64,000 nt of DNA from Microcebus murinus (GCF_040939455.1 NC_134116.1:73735900-73799899); one strand, 5' to 3'. Shown: positions 1 to 12,990, counted from the first letter of the stretch. Made by a program: numbers and translations. The notes: a model not told the origin generated them from the letters alone.

Positions 1-600
1 GTGCCGCAGAGCCCTCCGTGAAGCAGGCTCCAAGCCCGCCGGCCGCCTGGAAGGAGTGACAGGGACTCCCTGACATGGCCACGGATCTCTCTCACGGGGG
101 CAGGGGGCCCCTTGCTCCCCGAACCCAGCGCTAGGTGGAGAGTGAGGACATTCCTCCTAGAGAGACCAGATTCTTCTCGGGAATTGCTGCAACCCCCAGC
201 TTTGGGTGGGTGCTTAGGGTTTGGGTGCCATTGGCAGGTGCCAGGACCAGAGGGTGGGAAGAAAGTCCCCTGGTGGAGAAGCACTTGGGCATGGGCGGAG
301 GTGGCAGGCAGAGGGATGAAGAGGTTGGCACAGAGGAGGAAGAAGACTAGCAGTGGGGAATCCGGTGGTGAGACAGAGTGGTGGGACTTCTCTCGGCCAC
401 CCCACAAACCCTCAGGAATGTCTACAAAAGTCGCAAAATGATTTGTGATTGGTGTGGTTGGACGTCTTGTGAAAACCCAGGGAAGGGGCTGATTGGAAGC
501 AAGAGGTGGACCCCCACCAACATCTGGGAACGTCAACACGACAACCATAAGGCTTGTTTGACATTGTGTGGCTACGTTAAACTTCACAAATAAATCCGTC
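1..600 (+). other. Possible 3' end of a transcript from the left
   Basis: GC-rich, repeat-poor sequence turns abruptly AT-rich after an AATAAA at 589-594. The first 75 bp have two short open frames, ending at about 59 and 74, that could be a C-terminus. Nothing ties either to a known protein. This is a guess from composition and the poly(A) signal. Confidence 0.2.
589..594 (+). terminator. Candidate poly(A) signal AATAAA
   Basis: The hexamer AATAAA sits at the end of a GC-rich block, and a GT/T-rich stretch (gtcagtttgtattgg) follows within about 25 bp, as at real cleavage sites. Isolated hexamers are common, so this is weak. Confidence 0.2.
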
Positions 601-696
601 AGTTTGTATTGGACTTATTTATTGCTCTTTTATTTCCAAAGACAGGGGAAATCTACTGGAGACATTTTTCTGTGTGTCCATATCAGAAATCTGTAT

Positions 697-775
697 GTCT
701 TAATTATCATTATCTTAATTATTATTTATTATTAATAACTATTATTTATAATTAACATCTTAATTATTATTTTAC
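697..775. repeat. AT-rich (TTA/ATT) low-complexity tract
   Basis: Degenerate repeats of TTAATTATTATT dominate this tract. It is low complexity with no coding content. Confidence 0.8.
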
Positions 776-2479
776 AGACACTATAAAGCCTACATTGAAT
801 GTTGTTTCCCTCTTTTTTTCTGGAATCAAGGAAGCTCGAGGAGAAATATGCTGCTCGTTTCTAAAAATTATTTAGGGCACTATGGAATATACTTTGTTAC
901 TTGACTTTATCTTCACATGTATAATTTTTGCCTTCACCTATTCATAAATGTGCATGTGTGTACATTCTTTTCTATTCTATTCTACATTCGTTGCTGTAAG
1001 TTTGCCCAATTATCTTTTAGACACCATTGTTATTAATAAACAAAAACATAAATAAACACATTTTGCCTACCCTGGAAGTTCTTACACTTAATCTTTTATT
1101 GTGCTCCAGCTGGGACCCTGGGACTTTCAACTCATGGATGCCAGCACACATGCCTGGCTCCAGCCCTCTCATGCCTGATTTTCCTTCTCTCCTGGCTTAA
1201 ACTCATGGCCGACTGTATTAATAATAACCCCTTCCTCGGACCCACCCTCCACTCCCTTGCTCTCTCTCCTTGTCTGTTCTTGCTTGGCTAAACACCGCCC
1301 TTGGTTAAATCTGACTTTCCACCTGCCTCGAGCCTGCCTGCACGTGCAAATGTGGCTGGAGACAAACCACAGAGAGTGGTCTGACTTCCAATTCACGGCC
1401 ACAAACCACAAGTAAGTTCTCAGGGCTTCCTGGCAGCCATCCGCCTTCTCCCACCCTCCAAGGCCATTTCACTTCCTCCTGTCTCTGCAAGTCTCCGACG
1501 CCTCCTCCCCAATCCCCATTCTGGGACGAGACCTTGCTTCCTAAGCCCTCAGCAGAGGCCCTGGGCCAGACCCCACCGCACAGGCACCTGCCCCTGCACG
1601 GGGCTAGCATTGGATATGTCTCCCTTTCTCCACAGCATCCTCAACTTTCCAGTTTTCACTGGCTCATTCCCACCAGCATGCAAACAGGCCCTAATTTCTC
1701 CCACTGGCGAAAAGAAAAAAAGAGTTTGTATTGGCCCCCACGCTCCTTTCCAACAATCACCCCACTCTCTCCTCCCTTTTGCAGCAAAGTGACTAGAGAG
1801 AGGTTCATACTGCCGTCTCCCGTCTCAACTTCCTGCTGTCTCTCGTCAGAGTTCTCGCCAAGCTTTGGCCCCACCTTCCACAAAAGCTGTCTTGCCGGTC
1901 AGCAGTGACCTCTGCGCGGCTCAAGCTGGAGCACAGGCCGGGCCTCATCTTCCTGGCAGCTGCAGGTGACCCTGATCGCCCCGGGCAGCCTGACACCTCG
2001 CCACCTGCAGGTGAGCTGTTGGCAAACACGCCCACCGGCGCCGGGGCTTCAGCGCCCTCTCTCTGCGCTGACGGCTCCCGCTGCCCCTGGCTTGCACGCG
2101 ATCACCATCCCGGATGTCCGGTGCCCTGCCCTTCCTTCGTCACAGCACGTACTGTGTCCTAACGTCCTGCATGATCATGCATGATGTGGATGGTTTATTG
2201 TCTAGAAACGCGCTCCACTTGAGCAGGAGTTCTTGCCTATTTTCTTCGCTAGCGTATCCCAAGTGCCCAGAGCAGCGCTGGGCCCCTCGCAGGCTAGCGG
2301 ACCTTTGCCACAGATGCTCCTGTGGCAAAGGATGCACGGATGCACCTGGGCTGGCCATGCAAGCTCTTCGAAGGCACCGGCTGTGCACTGCCGCGCAGCC
2401 TCCGGACGAGCCTGGGACCTCCGTGGGGCTGCTTTCCCGCCGGGTCCTGCCCAGAGAGCTCCGCCCCGCCCCACCCCCT
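776..2479. other. Intergenic or intronic DNA with a GC-rich block
   Basis: No gene is seen. 1880-2110 is rich in CG dinucleotides and contains the palindrome CACCTGCAGGTG (2002-2013), but it is too short and weak to call a CpG island. The short open frames here lack splice context. Confidence 0.5.
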
Positions 2480-2559
2480 GTCCTCTAGACCCCTGTGCCA
2501 TGCTCTTTCTCCTTAGCCTTCCCTGTCCAACATCCTGCCTGTGGATACTGCCTGTCCTG

Positions 2560-2690
2560 CCGGCTACAGTGTGAGCTCCCTGAGAGCACAGGGCTTATCT
2601 GTTTCCTGCCGTAGCTCTAGCTCTGAAAACAGAGCCTGCACCTGTTTGTGGAACAGACATGCCTCGAAAGCGCCCTTTATAAAGTGCTCT
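2560..2690 (+). repeat. L2-like 3' end fragment
   Basis: The phrase 'gtgagctccctgagagcacagggc' followed by an 'agagcctgcac' ending is the usual wording of an L2 3' end on the plus strand. It is diverged. Confidence 0.4.
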
Positions 2691-3059
2691 GTGTTTATAG
2701 CTGTGTCCTGGTCAACTCCCAGGACAGTACCTCATCCCTGCGGGTCTGCACTAGACGGTGGTCCAGCACTGGGTCTGGACGTCCCAGGTCTGACTCCTCA
2801 GGGAGTCATTCCCCTTTGGCCGCTTGGCCTCCAGACGTGCGCCGTGACCAGCCTGGTCCTGGAGGCCGCAAGGCTCCCTCTCTTGGTCCCAGTACTCCCA
2901 CCACGTCCCTACACACACACACACACTGCTGTGGCCTCCTTGATTTCTGTGCCCCTGTCACCACCCAGCCAAACGCAGGGCTGCCACCTCCCGCTCCTGT
3001 GGCCTCACTCCCAGCGGGATGAAAGCTGGTGTCCAGCACAGAGCCTGGCACTGTCTGGG

Positions 3060-3560
3060 CACTCCCCCCACCCCGGTTATTCCTTCACTCTACAAATATT
3101 ACTGAACCCACACTACGCACCCGGCCATGGTTCCAGCCCTTGTTCCAGCCCTTGGGATATTCCAGGTAAAGCCTGACACCATGACACTTATATTCTCACG
3201 CAGGGGGGCAGATAATGAATAAATACCAAATAAAGGCCGTGTGTCAGATGCTGGAGTGCTGTGGGGCTAAAGAGGGCAGGGGAGGGGCAAGGAGAGATTG
3301 TGGTCTGGGCCGGGGAGAGGTGGGGAGCGTGTCTGCGTGGAGGAGGTCGGAGAGGGCCCCTCTGAGTGGGTGACATTTGAGTGAACCCAGATGGAGGGCT
3401 CCATCGAGGAATGGAGCAGAGACTGAGTGGGGAAGCATAAAGGAGGAATATTCCCCCAGAGCGGAGAGAGAGCCCCTGGGCGGGGGAAAGAGCAGGAAGA
3501 GGAGAGGTATGATGGAGGGAGAAGGGAGGGCTGAGGGTCCCAGGAGCAGGTACCCAGGCT
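3060..3560 (+). repeat. Old dispersed mammalian repeat, class not resolved
   Basis: It begins 'ttcactctacaaatattactgaaccc', passes 'gataatgaataaataccaa' and 'gtgacatttgagtgaacccagatg'. The same series of phrases recurs at about 11.1, 34.7, 37.6, 38.5, 59.9 and 60.8 kb. The two overlapping minus-strand open frames here (223 and 165 codons) are chance frames in this GC-rich repeat. Confidence 0.5.
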
Positions 3561-3955
3561 CCGCCTCCCCAAAGGGCTGCCAAGAGCAATGAGTCCCCAG
3601 GGAGGAGTGACTGTGACAGCTCCCGGCAGACAGTGCTGGGGGCAGCCTCGTGCAGAGTCCTGGGTCTGAGACAGCCACGGCCCCTGTGCAGCCCGGTGAT
3701 GGGGAGCAGATGGCTTCCCACCGAAGGGCCCCCGGAGCCACTGCACGGTGTCTGCGAGGGAACCCCTGGAATGACCGCTATTACGGTGAGTGGTGGGAGC
3801 TCAAAATAGAAACGAGCTTCAGTTTTGGAAAATAAAATAAGTTCTATTTTTTTGCACATCCGCAGTTATGGACTGAGGTTCACACTTGCTACGCTATTCC
3901 AAGCGCATTAAAACCGGCCGCCCCGTACAGCGGTTGCATCCCTGGCTTCTCTTTT

Positions 3956-4242
3956 AGGAATCCTTGCCGCTGGATGCCGGCGTAGTTTTCTCACGACAAG
4001 ACTGCTGGGGAGATGGAAAGCGCTGCCTTCCGCGGAGATCTCTGCTCTGCTGCTGCTTGCCCGGAAAGGAGCCTCCCGCCTCGCCTCCAAGTGTGAAGCC
4101 GCTGGCTGCTCTAGGAGAGACAGACTCCGATGGCATTTCTGCCAAAAAGAATCCCAGAAACACATCCATCCTGAGTGAGAGAGCCCAGAAATTATTCATA
4201 ACGCTCTGCAGCTCTGGCAGGAGACCAGATTCCAGGAATTAG
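3956..4242 (+). other. Exon-like open frame on the plus strand
   Basis: A good acceptor (tggcttctcttttag) ends at 3957 and is followed by an open frame to the stop at 4242. It includes SVKPLAALGETDSDGISA and NPRNTSILSERAQKLF. It is not obviously repeat. There is no partner exon and no donor, so it may be a noncoding or terminal exon, or chance. Confidence 0.2.
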
Positions 4243-4818
4243 AAGCATCTGAAACACTTCACTGGGCTGCGGCAACGGCAATGCACAGGGGTGATAATAA
4301 TCTAAAAAGACTGAGGTTTTCCGAGAGGCCATCTTCGATTTCTTTTTAAGATGGGAAGAGGCCCAGTTTAGGACTGAGGTATTTCCTTCTTTCTTCAGGA
4401 ATCTCTCCTCTCTAGCTAACCCGTGTATTTTAATATGGGTAAAGGAAGCAGAGGACACCGTCTCATTTGGGAGTTCAGGAAAACAAAGGGGAGTTTCGCC
4501 CAACTTGCTGCGGCCAGGATTCACGACAGTCTTGTGTCACGTCTAATAACCTGGAGTTTTCTTCCAGAGCTTGGGACGGGGCCCCAGACCTGAGCACACT
4601 CGACATGTGGCCGCTGGAAAGAACAAGGGAGCCAGGAAATTGGAAATGCCCAGCGATGTCTGGATCGGCTCCAGATTTTGTTTCTTTGAACTTTTCTAAA
4701 TTTCAAAGCATTATGATAAGTGAGCGGATTTCTGACAAATCTTGGTAGTCTATAATATATCCTAATGATTTTACCATCTCCATATTGGAACTGCTTTTGA
4801 TTTTTAAAAGAACCATTC

Positions 4819-4845
4819 CTCTCTCTCTCTCTCTCTCCTCTCTCT
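4819..4845. repeat. (CT)n microsatellite
   Basis: About 13 CT units with one interruption. Confidence 0.9.
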
Positions 4846-4892
4846 GGAATGCAATAGGATAAAGCATTGATTTTCCCCTTCAAAATGGAGAG

Positions 4893-5189
4893 AACTGGTG
4901 GGACACAGGGACTCGTACCTGTAATCCTAGCACCCTGGGAGGTAGAGGCCTGAGAATCGGTTATTGCTTGAGGTCAGGAGTTTGAGACCAGCCTGAGCAT
5001 CTCTACCACAAATAGAAAAATTAGCCAGGTATCCTGGCACACACCTGTAGTCCCATGTGCTCAGGAGGCTGAGGCAGGAGGATTGCTTGAGCCCAGGAGT
5101 TGGAGGTTGCAGTGAGCTATGATGACGCCACTGCACTCCCAGGGGTGACAGAGCCAGACCCTGTCTCAAAAAAAAAAAAAAAAAAAAAT
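4893..5189 (+). mobile_element. Alu element, plus strand
   Basis: This is a full dimeric Alu ('gaggtcaggagtttgagaccagcctg' to 'gacagagccagaccctgtctc') with a 22-base A tail. TGGAGAG at 4886-4892 recurs at 5190-5196 and is the probable target-site duplication. The minus-strand open frame across it is an Alu frame. Confidence 0.95.
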
Positions 5190-8100
5190 TGGAGAGCATC
5201 ACTGATTCCCAGTTACGAAAGGTGACAGGAGTTTGAGGAATTATAGATCACACTGAAGTGTCTCTAGTTGTTCATGTTGGGTTCTTCTGCTCTAGACACC
5301 AGCTTTCCAGATATAAAGTAAGCGTCTCATCAGTGCTCCCAATTCGGAGCTAGCCGAGAAAGAACACGGGCCATTTTCACTCAGGGTGTGTTCTAGTGAA
5401 GCACGTTGACTGTGCTCCGGTGTTGGAGGGTAGCTGGGAGTCTGGCACTCTCGTTAGAAGGCTCAGTGGGGCACTGTGGGGATTGCCACGTCTTGGGAGA
5501 GCCTGCCAATGCCCTAATACCAGCTCGGATGAAAACCACAAAACATTGGTGATGCCGATCAACTAGGATGCATAAGAAACAATGGGGACCCACGCTGGGG
5601 CGGTGATTACAGAGGGAGGAGACAAAAGGGGCAAGAATTGGTCAGTGATTGGAAGAGGAAGGCGAGGAAGAGGGGAGGTGCCACAGAGAATTCCAAGGCT
5701 CCTAACTTGGATGACGAACTAGAGTCCGATCCAACTCATCAAGGTAGAAAATGCTGGACAAGCCGCAGAATTTGGAGGGCAGGGGAGTGCCATCGAATCT
5801 TGACACTTCCAGTGTGAGGGGCGTGCGGGACACCCACACAGACGTGAATCGGTGTTGGGAGGGCAGGAGCCAAGAAGGCGCCTGCAGCGGCGTGCTCTCT
5901 GCCCTGCTGTTTGTTGTCCCCCTGGGAGGAGTCCCCATCCTGCCTTGGAGTGTGAAATCACTGAGGTCTGTAAGGGAGATGGCTCCAGTGGCATCCAGAA
6001 GCAGATTCCTAATCATGGCCAAGGCCATGGAGGCGAAATATAATACTTAGAACATGCGGTGCAAGAAGAAGGCCAAGGGTGGCACTGGAGGGGCAGAGGA
6101 GGAACATTAGAGTTGAAGGGGCAGAGCAGGGGGTGCTCTTGGGAGAGTCGAGGAAAGACACGTGGCGTCTACTGCAGAGTCTGGTACAGGGACGACTCAA
6201 AAGAGGGAAGAGGATTTGCCTTGTAGGAGACGGCAGGGTGGGGAGGCAGGGCAGCAGTGCTGTCGTGGGAGACCAGGGCAAGACGCCACGATTCTCTGAG
6301 CGCCAGGGTGGGGGGCAGGTGCCACTCCGGCCCTGGATCCAGCTGCTCCTCCGTCTGGGCTGCTCTCTCCTGGATATGCCCGTGGCTCCCGTGGGTCTTA
6401 GCGTGAACACCACCTTCTCACTGAGGGTGACCGGAGACACCTCCTTAATATGCAACCGACAGCCCCACTCCTTCCCACCAACGCACACACGCACACACAC
6501 CCTTGGCATTACTTTCTCACACTATATAATCTGTATCTTCATGGTATTCATTATTTACTGTCAATCTCCCCCGGCTCAAATGATCCCTCCTCGAGGACAG
6601 AAAATCTCATTTTGTGCATTGAGGGTCCACCCTGCGCCCAGAACAGTGTCCGCCCACAGTGGTCCCCACAGTATTTGCTCAGAGAATGAACACGGCTGAC
6701 ACGACACAAGACAGAGGGTGCCGACATGTAGAATAGACACAGAAGTAACGTGCTCCCGAGGCCCGGAAGAGGAAGAAATCATTCCAGATCAGAGGACTGG
6801 CAAAGGCCTGGTGAAGAGAGTGACACCCGAGTTGGATCCTAGGGGCTGGCAGGACTCCAGCAGGTGGAAGCGATGCCAGTGTTCGTGCAGGGGGAGGGAC
6901 AGCGGGCCCTGGGTGGGTAGGAGCTCGCCAGTGCAGGGGAAGGTGGGCTGGAACAGGAGCCCCACGAGTGTGCTACCCAGGGGAGAGTGCAGGCAGTCAA
7001 GGGACCGCCACAGCCGTTGCTTGCGTGCTTGTACATCTGGCAGACTTCAAGGTGGAGACAGTGAGAAGGTAGCTGGGTATTAGTGTCAGGAATTTGGGGA
7101 GAAAGATCTGCACTAGAGACACAGCCTTGGGAGTCCCCAGCACAGCGGTGGCATTTAACGCCAAGAGAGCTGCGATCACGGAAGAGGATGAGGGTAGACG
7201 GAGAAGAGGACCTGGGAGAAGCTGGGAATGCTCCAGAGGTCAGAGGTCAGGGAGAAAGGGCGGAACCAGGAAAGGAGGCCAGAAAGGAGGGCCAGGGAAA
7301 TGGAAGGAAAATCAAGAAGAGGGCAGTGTCCAAGAAGAAAGAGTATCAAGGATCCGCTAGATCAAACGTGGCTGACGGGTGACGTAAGGGAAACACAGGA
7401 ACTGACCGTGTGGGTGTCACCGGAGACCTCAGGAAGAACAGCTAGGTGGCAGAGGTGGGGGAAGAACCTGGGGACAGCAGACTGGGAGGACGATGTATGG
7501 ATGATTTGATTCTTTTAAGGAGTTATGCTGAGGAAACAGGACATTAGCTGGCAGAGCAATGGGATATAGAGAAGGATTCTGTTTGTTCTACATGGGAGAA
7601 ATGACAGCATTTTTTATTCCGATAGCCAGTAATGCAAACAGCATTTTTATTAGCTAATGGGCAGGAGCCAGTGGAGAATGAAAAGTGGGTGGAAAGTGAA
7701 GGGAGATTTGTAAGAGGGCTGTCCCTGAGCAGGTGGCAGATGCTGGGATCTGGCACCTGAGTGGGAGATTTGCTTGTGTTTCCTCCAGCCGAGCTCCGGT
7801 CTGTGTCCGTTCCCTTTAACCTCCACTCCTCACTCGGCCTTCTCGCCCAGGCCTGGTGCACACAGGCTTAATGTTAATGAGTGTGTGCTACGTGGAACTA
7901 GGGATGCATCGTACTTGAGGGAAGCCCGACAGAAATGCACAGGTAGAGAGCCACAGAGACGCCCAGGTAGGTGCAGGGGTGAGGCGTTGAGATCCTGGGC
8001 TCCATCCTGGTCCTTTTCTGCATTGTGGTGGTTATGGTGTTGGAGAGAGGATGAGGCTAGAACAAGCGGAAAGGATCTTAAAGGTCATCTCACCTACACT

Positions 8101-9539
8101 GAGCAAAACAAAATGTGAGCACCCCGTGGGTCCCCCAGACTTGGAGCTGCTCTGCCCGCTGCCCTCAGCCCTGCGCCCCAGCCAGTAACAAGTCAGCAGA
8201 CGGGGCCGCCTGAGAAGCTCTGGAATCATTTCCTTCTCTACCCAGCTGTTGTTTCAACCTTGATTGACTACCTTCAGCATTGCTCACCTGGGTAATCGTC
8301 ATAGCAATTGCTGCTACTTACCCCGAACTCACCATATGCCAGTCATTAGTTAAGGGGCTTTTATGCTTCTTCATTTGTGGACTCCTCAAAAGAAACCCCT
8401 CATTTTACAGAGGAGGAGCCTCAGGCCCCTGAATGTCTGCAGGACCCTCCCGCCAAGCCCTTCCCCCAGCTCCCCACCCTCGAGAGCCTCACATCCACTG
8501 AAGATCTGCACAATGTTTAGGACACGGGACAGAGTCCTTAGCAGGGCATAGGTGGCCCCTCATTAGCAGCCCTCCCCCATACTGCCTTTCCTGAGCTTTC
8601 CTTGTTTCTCTCCTTCAGAGAGGTCTTTTACTCCAAAATACTTGGGCTTCTCCAAAGAATGCAATGCCTCCCAGCCCCTTCCCAGTCCCCTCGCCACACC
8701 CCTACCCCACCCCCACCACACCAGGCTCATTCTGCTTTGAGGGTTGGAATGTCCTTTCTGCCCCTGAGCCTGCTCCCCCCTGACCTCCCCCACTTGTCCT
8801 CCAGCCCATCAGTGACTCCCCCAGGAAGACTGTGCTGTCAGCACCCCCAGCTCCCCCCTCAGTCTGGAGGGACAGTCCCTCTCTGGGCCCCTCCGCCCCC
8901 AGTGCACACCCCTACCTTATCCTGCGCTTGTCCGGGTGGTCCGGTGCATCTGTCTGCCCCACGAGGGCGCAAACATTCCGGGGAAGCACAGTTTTTTAAA
9001 TCTACATTTTAGAGCTCATTTCATGGAGACGTAGGATTCAAGATACAAACATCCTTGGACACATAACAGATGAGGGAGGTCTCTAATTTAGGAAATGACA
9101 CCAACCTTTATTTGATCTCTTACTGATACATTGTTTTAACAAAATGTTCTAAAATGTTAAGTTTTCCGTCCAAGAAATCATCTGGAGTAGGTCAATGTCA
9201 TGTCCCCTACTAAAGCAATTTTTGGTTGTGGGATTGTTTTTTTGTTTTTTTCTGTTATTGTTAGTTTATTTTATATCCAAAGAGGGCAATGTCTTGCCCT
9301 GGGTTAACAGACAGATTAGCAGTAGGTCAGGCTGGGATAAAAAAAAATTACTTAGTTTTTGAATGTATTTATTTGCTTAGTCAAAAGAATAGGTGTTGAT
9401 TATCTTCTTGTGATCCAAGGGCTCTAGGAGGCAGGTACATTTATCATTCATCAAAAATATTTCTCTTGCCTTCCTGTTTTATTTTTGTATCTAAAATGTT
9501 GAAGGCTGAGGCATACCTCGGTGTGTCTAGAGCAGTGTG

Positions 9540-9770
9540 AAAGCAACAAAACAGAAGTTGCATTGTATTTGAAATTATATATTAAAGGTAATGATAGAGT
9601 GAGCGCCGTACGTGGTAATTAGTTTACAATGTGCTCCCACAAATGCACTCAGACACCGTGATTAATGCTCCCCGGAGCATTCGGGCCCTGTAACTCGCTA
9701 TCATTGTGCTTACCAGAACTCCACTCTCCCGGGATATTATGATAAATACCATGTTGGTTCTAATACTGCT
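9540..9770. other. Possible conserved noncoding block
   Basis: AT-rich, nonrepetitive sequence with several homeodomain-type cores (GTAATTAG, GATTAATG) and the palindrome at 9664-9681. Composition alone suggests this. Conservation cannot be seen here. Confidence 0.2.
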
Positions 9771-10162
9771 CTAAGTGATTAGGTCTGGGTGTGAGAGGGG
9801 ATGGTGAGATGAAATGGAGATAAAACGCAAAGTTTATGCTCTGGTTGCTTAGCCGGAAAATCAGTGAGGAGCAAACCAGCCACCCTCAAGTGAGGTTTTA
9901 AGGTGACATAGGGACACAGCCCCCAGCCCCCTCCCACATAAACACATGCCCAGCCTGTGGGAGTTGTAATGGGCTGTAAGTGCTGCTGATTCAAATTGGT
10001 TTTCTGTTGGGTGTGTTCGGAAGCTAAACATCAGAAAGAAGGAAGAGAAAACCAGCGTCCACGTCCTAGGGGCAGAGCAGCATCCTGAACCTCACTCACC
10101 CCTAGTCTCTTGGGACAGCCCACTGACGGGACGCCAGGCCACAGGGAGGGGCTCTCAGGGGA

Positions 10163-10225
10163 TGACATCATCAACGGACAGTCCCATTGGTTGGCGGGGC
10201 TGGTGTGTAGCCAATGCTATTGGCT
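10163..10225. promoter_or_regulatory. Cluster of CCAAT boxes with a CRE-like site
   Basis: TGACATCA (10163-10170) is followed by an inverted CCAAT (CCATTGG, 10184-10190) and then AGCCAAT (10209-10215) and ATTGGCT (10219-10225), which form a palindrome around GCT. Three CCAAT cores in 40 bp plus a CRE/ATF-like octamer resemble a promoter or enhancer module. No transcript start is visible. Confidence 0.35.
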
Positions 10226-10298
10226 CCATCCCGGGTGAGCCCTCAGCAAGGGAGGCATGACATGGTTAGAGCGCACCCCCAGGTCAGTAAACGTTCAC

Positions 10299-10669
10299 TG
10301 CCGTGGCCCGAATGTCTGTGCCTGCCTCCCTGCCAAGTTCACGGGTTCAAGTCCTGCCCCCCCATGTGATGGTATTTGGGGATAGTGCCTTAGAGTTAGA
10401 TGAGGTCATGACAGTGTGGCTCCCATAAAAGGATTAGTGTTCTTGTAAGAGACACCAGAGCGCTCTCTCCCTCCCTGCTCACTCCACGAGGAAAAAGGCC
10501 CTTTGAACACACAGTGAGAAGGCCGCCATCCGCAAGCCAGGAAGAGAGCCCTCACCAGAAACAAAATCGGGGACACCTTGATCTTGCAGAACAGTGAGAA
10601 AATGCATTTCTGTTGTTCAAGCCACCCGGTCTGTGGTGTTGTGTTATGGCAGCCCGAGCAGACTAATAC
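10299..10669 (+). mobile_element. Solo LTR of MaLR type
   Basis: The series 'gatggtatttggggatag', 'gttagatgaggtcatgac', 'ccctcaccagaaac', 'ccttgatcttgcag', 'tttctgttgttcaagccacc' and 'gcagactaatac' follows the order typical of mammalian MaLR-like LTRs. No internal region is seen. Confidence 0.6.
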
Positions 10670-10884
10670 TTTCACCAGCCTGTGCTCTCCTTGGAGCTAG
10701 GTGTCCTGTGTGTTCCCTCCCTGAATCCGCAGCCCATAGCAATGGACACACACACGCACACACAGCTCCAAGCCCCAGGAGTGGTAGGGGCAGGACAGGG
10801 TCCTCACGACTGCCTGGGACTGCAGTGTCACTAGGACTCTGATCAACTCAGAATGTTCTCCATGCAGCCCCAACTTGTCAAGAC

Positions 10885-11075
10885 TGCATGTAATCATGAT
10901 AATAATGGAAACCAGCATTTATAAAGCCAGACTACTGCTTGACAAGTATTACCTTGTGGAACCCTCCCAAGAACCTGAAAGTGGGCACTGGTTTTATTAT
11001 GCCAATTTTATAGACAAGGAATCTGAGGCACAGACTTCAGACAACTTCCCAGGACTCTAAGTGAGATTTGACTTC
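10885..11075 (-). repeat. MIR element, minus strand
   Basis: 'ccaattttatagacaaggaatctgaggcacag' and neighbouring phrases are the reverse complement of the MIR core. Confidence 0.65.
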
Positions 11076-11099
11076 AGAGTCTAAGCCTTTGCTTGCTCC

Positions 11100-11530
11100 T
11101 TAATTTACGAAAAGTGCTGAACAGTTATTGTGTGCTCTGCACTAAGCTTACAGTGGGGAGCAAAACAGATGTGGTCCTGCCCTCCCCGTCTAGCGGACGG
11201 GACAGACAACAGACAAACACTTCACTATCTACACTCACAGCGGGTGACACACGCAATAAAAGAAAGGAACGGGGTCAGTGGGACGTAGTTAGATAAGGTG
11301 ATTAGGAAAGGACTTTTGGAGGAGGTGAGACTGCAATTGAGACCTGAAGGGAAAGGCTGGCACAGTGTTTCGGGCAGCAGGAACAGCATGTGCGAAGTCC
11401 CCAAGATAGGAAAGAGCTGAGCGAGTCTGAGTTGCTGAATGAGGCCAGAGCAGCTGGAGCTCCCAAGTCAGGGAGAGAGTGGGAGGGGAGGGGACAGAGG
11501 CCCTCAGGGCCATCAAACAGTGTTCTTGCC
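11100..11530 (+). repeat. Copy of the old dispersed repeat family
   Basis: 'ctgcactaagcttacagtgggg', 'gacagacaacagacaaac', 'gtgagactgcaattgagacctgaag' and 'aacagcatgtgcgaagtcccc' keep the order seen in the other copies. Confidence 0.5.
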
Positions 11531-11564
11531 CTTCACAGCGCGTAGCATTAGAAGGGGAGGGGAA

Positions 11565-12178
<614 letters not shown>

Positions 12179-12329
12179 TCAATAAGGCACTGTCTGAACC
12201 CACAGCGCAGACAGAGGCTACAGGGCCATCCCAGCCCTTGTCATAGAGTGCAGGTGGCCACGGCCTTCAGGACAGTAATTGGGCATCAGAGGAGGATGGG
12301 GACTTCCGAAGGGGCAGGGGCCAGAGGAG

Positions 12330-12494
12330 GAAGATTGCCCGGAATGTCCCTCACACCCAGAAGCTAATGTCCCCTGGAGCTTCCCCAGCCGGTAGCTGTG
12401 TGCCAGCCTTAGTCACTCAAGGTGACACCAAAGCCTTAGGCTTTGCCATCTACTCTCTGGCCCCTGCACCCCAAATGGCACATAGTAGGTGCTC
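12330..12494 (+). repeat. Left arm of a 166-bp inverted duplication
   Basis: The reverse complement recurs at 12825-12990 with about 11 substitutions and one indel (about 93% identity), separated by 330 bp. The end phrase 'ggcacatagtaggtgctc' is L2/MIR-like, so the duplicated unit includes old repeat. Confidence 0.9.
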
Positions 12495-12824
12495 GAGGTG
12501 CTTGGGGTACACTTCCCTGTACCCCGAGAGAGGTGCCTGGGGCTGGGCAGGGCAGGATGGCTCTCCCAGGCTTTTGTCCCATGAGAATCCACTCCATGAC
12601 ACTTTTGCTTTCCAATCACTTCCTTCTAAATCCATTAACTTTTCTCTATACTTCTCAATAGGCAAAATGATTGTTAGGAAAGAGAGGAATGAGAGAACTA
12701 TTTCACTGCAACTGTTGAGTGGCTAAAAGAGACTTATCCGGAAAAGGAGGCAGAGGGGGAGGAAAAGGCAAAGTGAGACCGGACCCTGCCTTTGCCCACT
12801 TTGGTCATTCCCCAAAGGTTTCTT

Positions 12825-12990
12825 GAGCACCTACTGTGTGCCATTTGGGGTGCAGGGACCAGAGAGTAGACGGCAAAGCCTAAGGCATTGGTGCCACATT
12901 GAGTGACTGAGGCCGGCACACAGCTACCGGCTGGGGAAGCTCCGGGGGGACATTTGCTTCTGGGTGTGAGGGACATTCTGGGCAATCTTC
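12825..12990 (-). repeat. Right arm of the 166-bp inverted duplication
   Basis: Reverse complement of 12330-12494. Both arms also give the same diverged chance peptide (CSPAGSCVPA-like) on opposite strands, which confirms the match. Confidence 0.9.

Larger units (their letters stand above)
5197..10298. other. Gene-free stretch: old diverged repeats and unique DNA
   Basis: No exon passes splice and frame checks. 5600-8110 is GA-rich and patchily resembles the old repeat family described at 3060. 8330-8560 has MIR-like wording ('cattttacagaggaggagcctcaggc'). 9060-9770 is AT-rich unique DNA. 9664-9681 is a small palindrome (AATGCTCC, CC, GGAGCATT). 6480-6505 is a short (CA)n. Confidence 0.5.

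Noticed and set aside
2541..3859. Long frames on both strands (211 plus, 223 and 165 minus codons)
   Set aside because: They overlap one another in GC-rich repeat with no splice sites or recognisable domains. They are chance frames.
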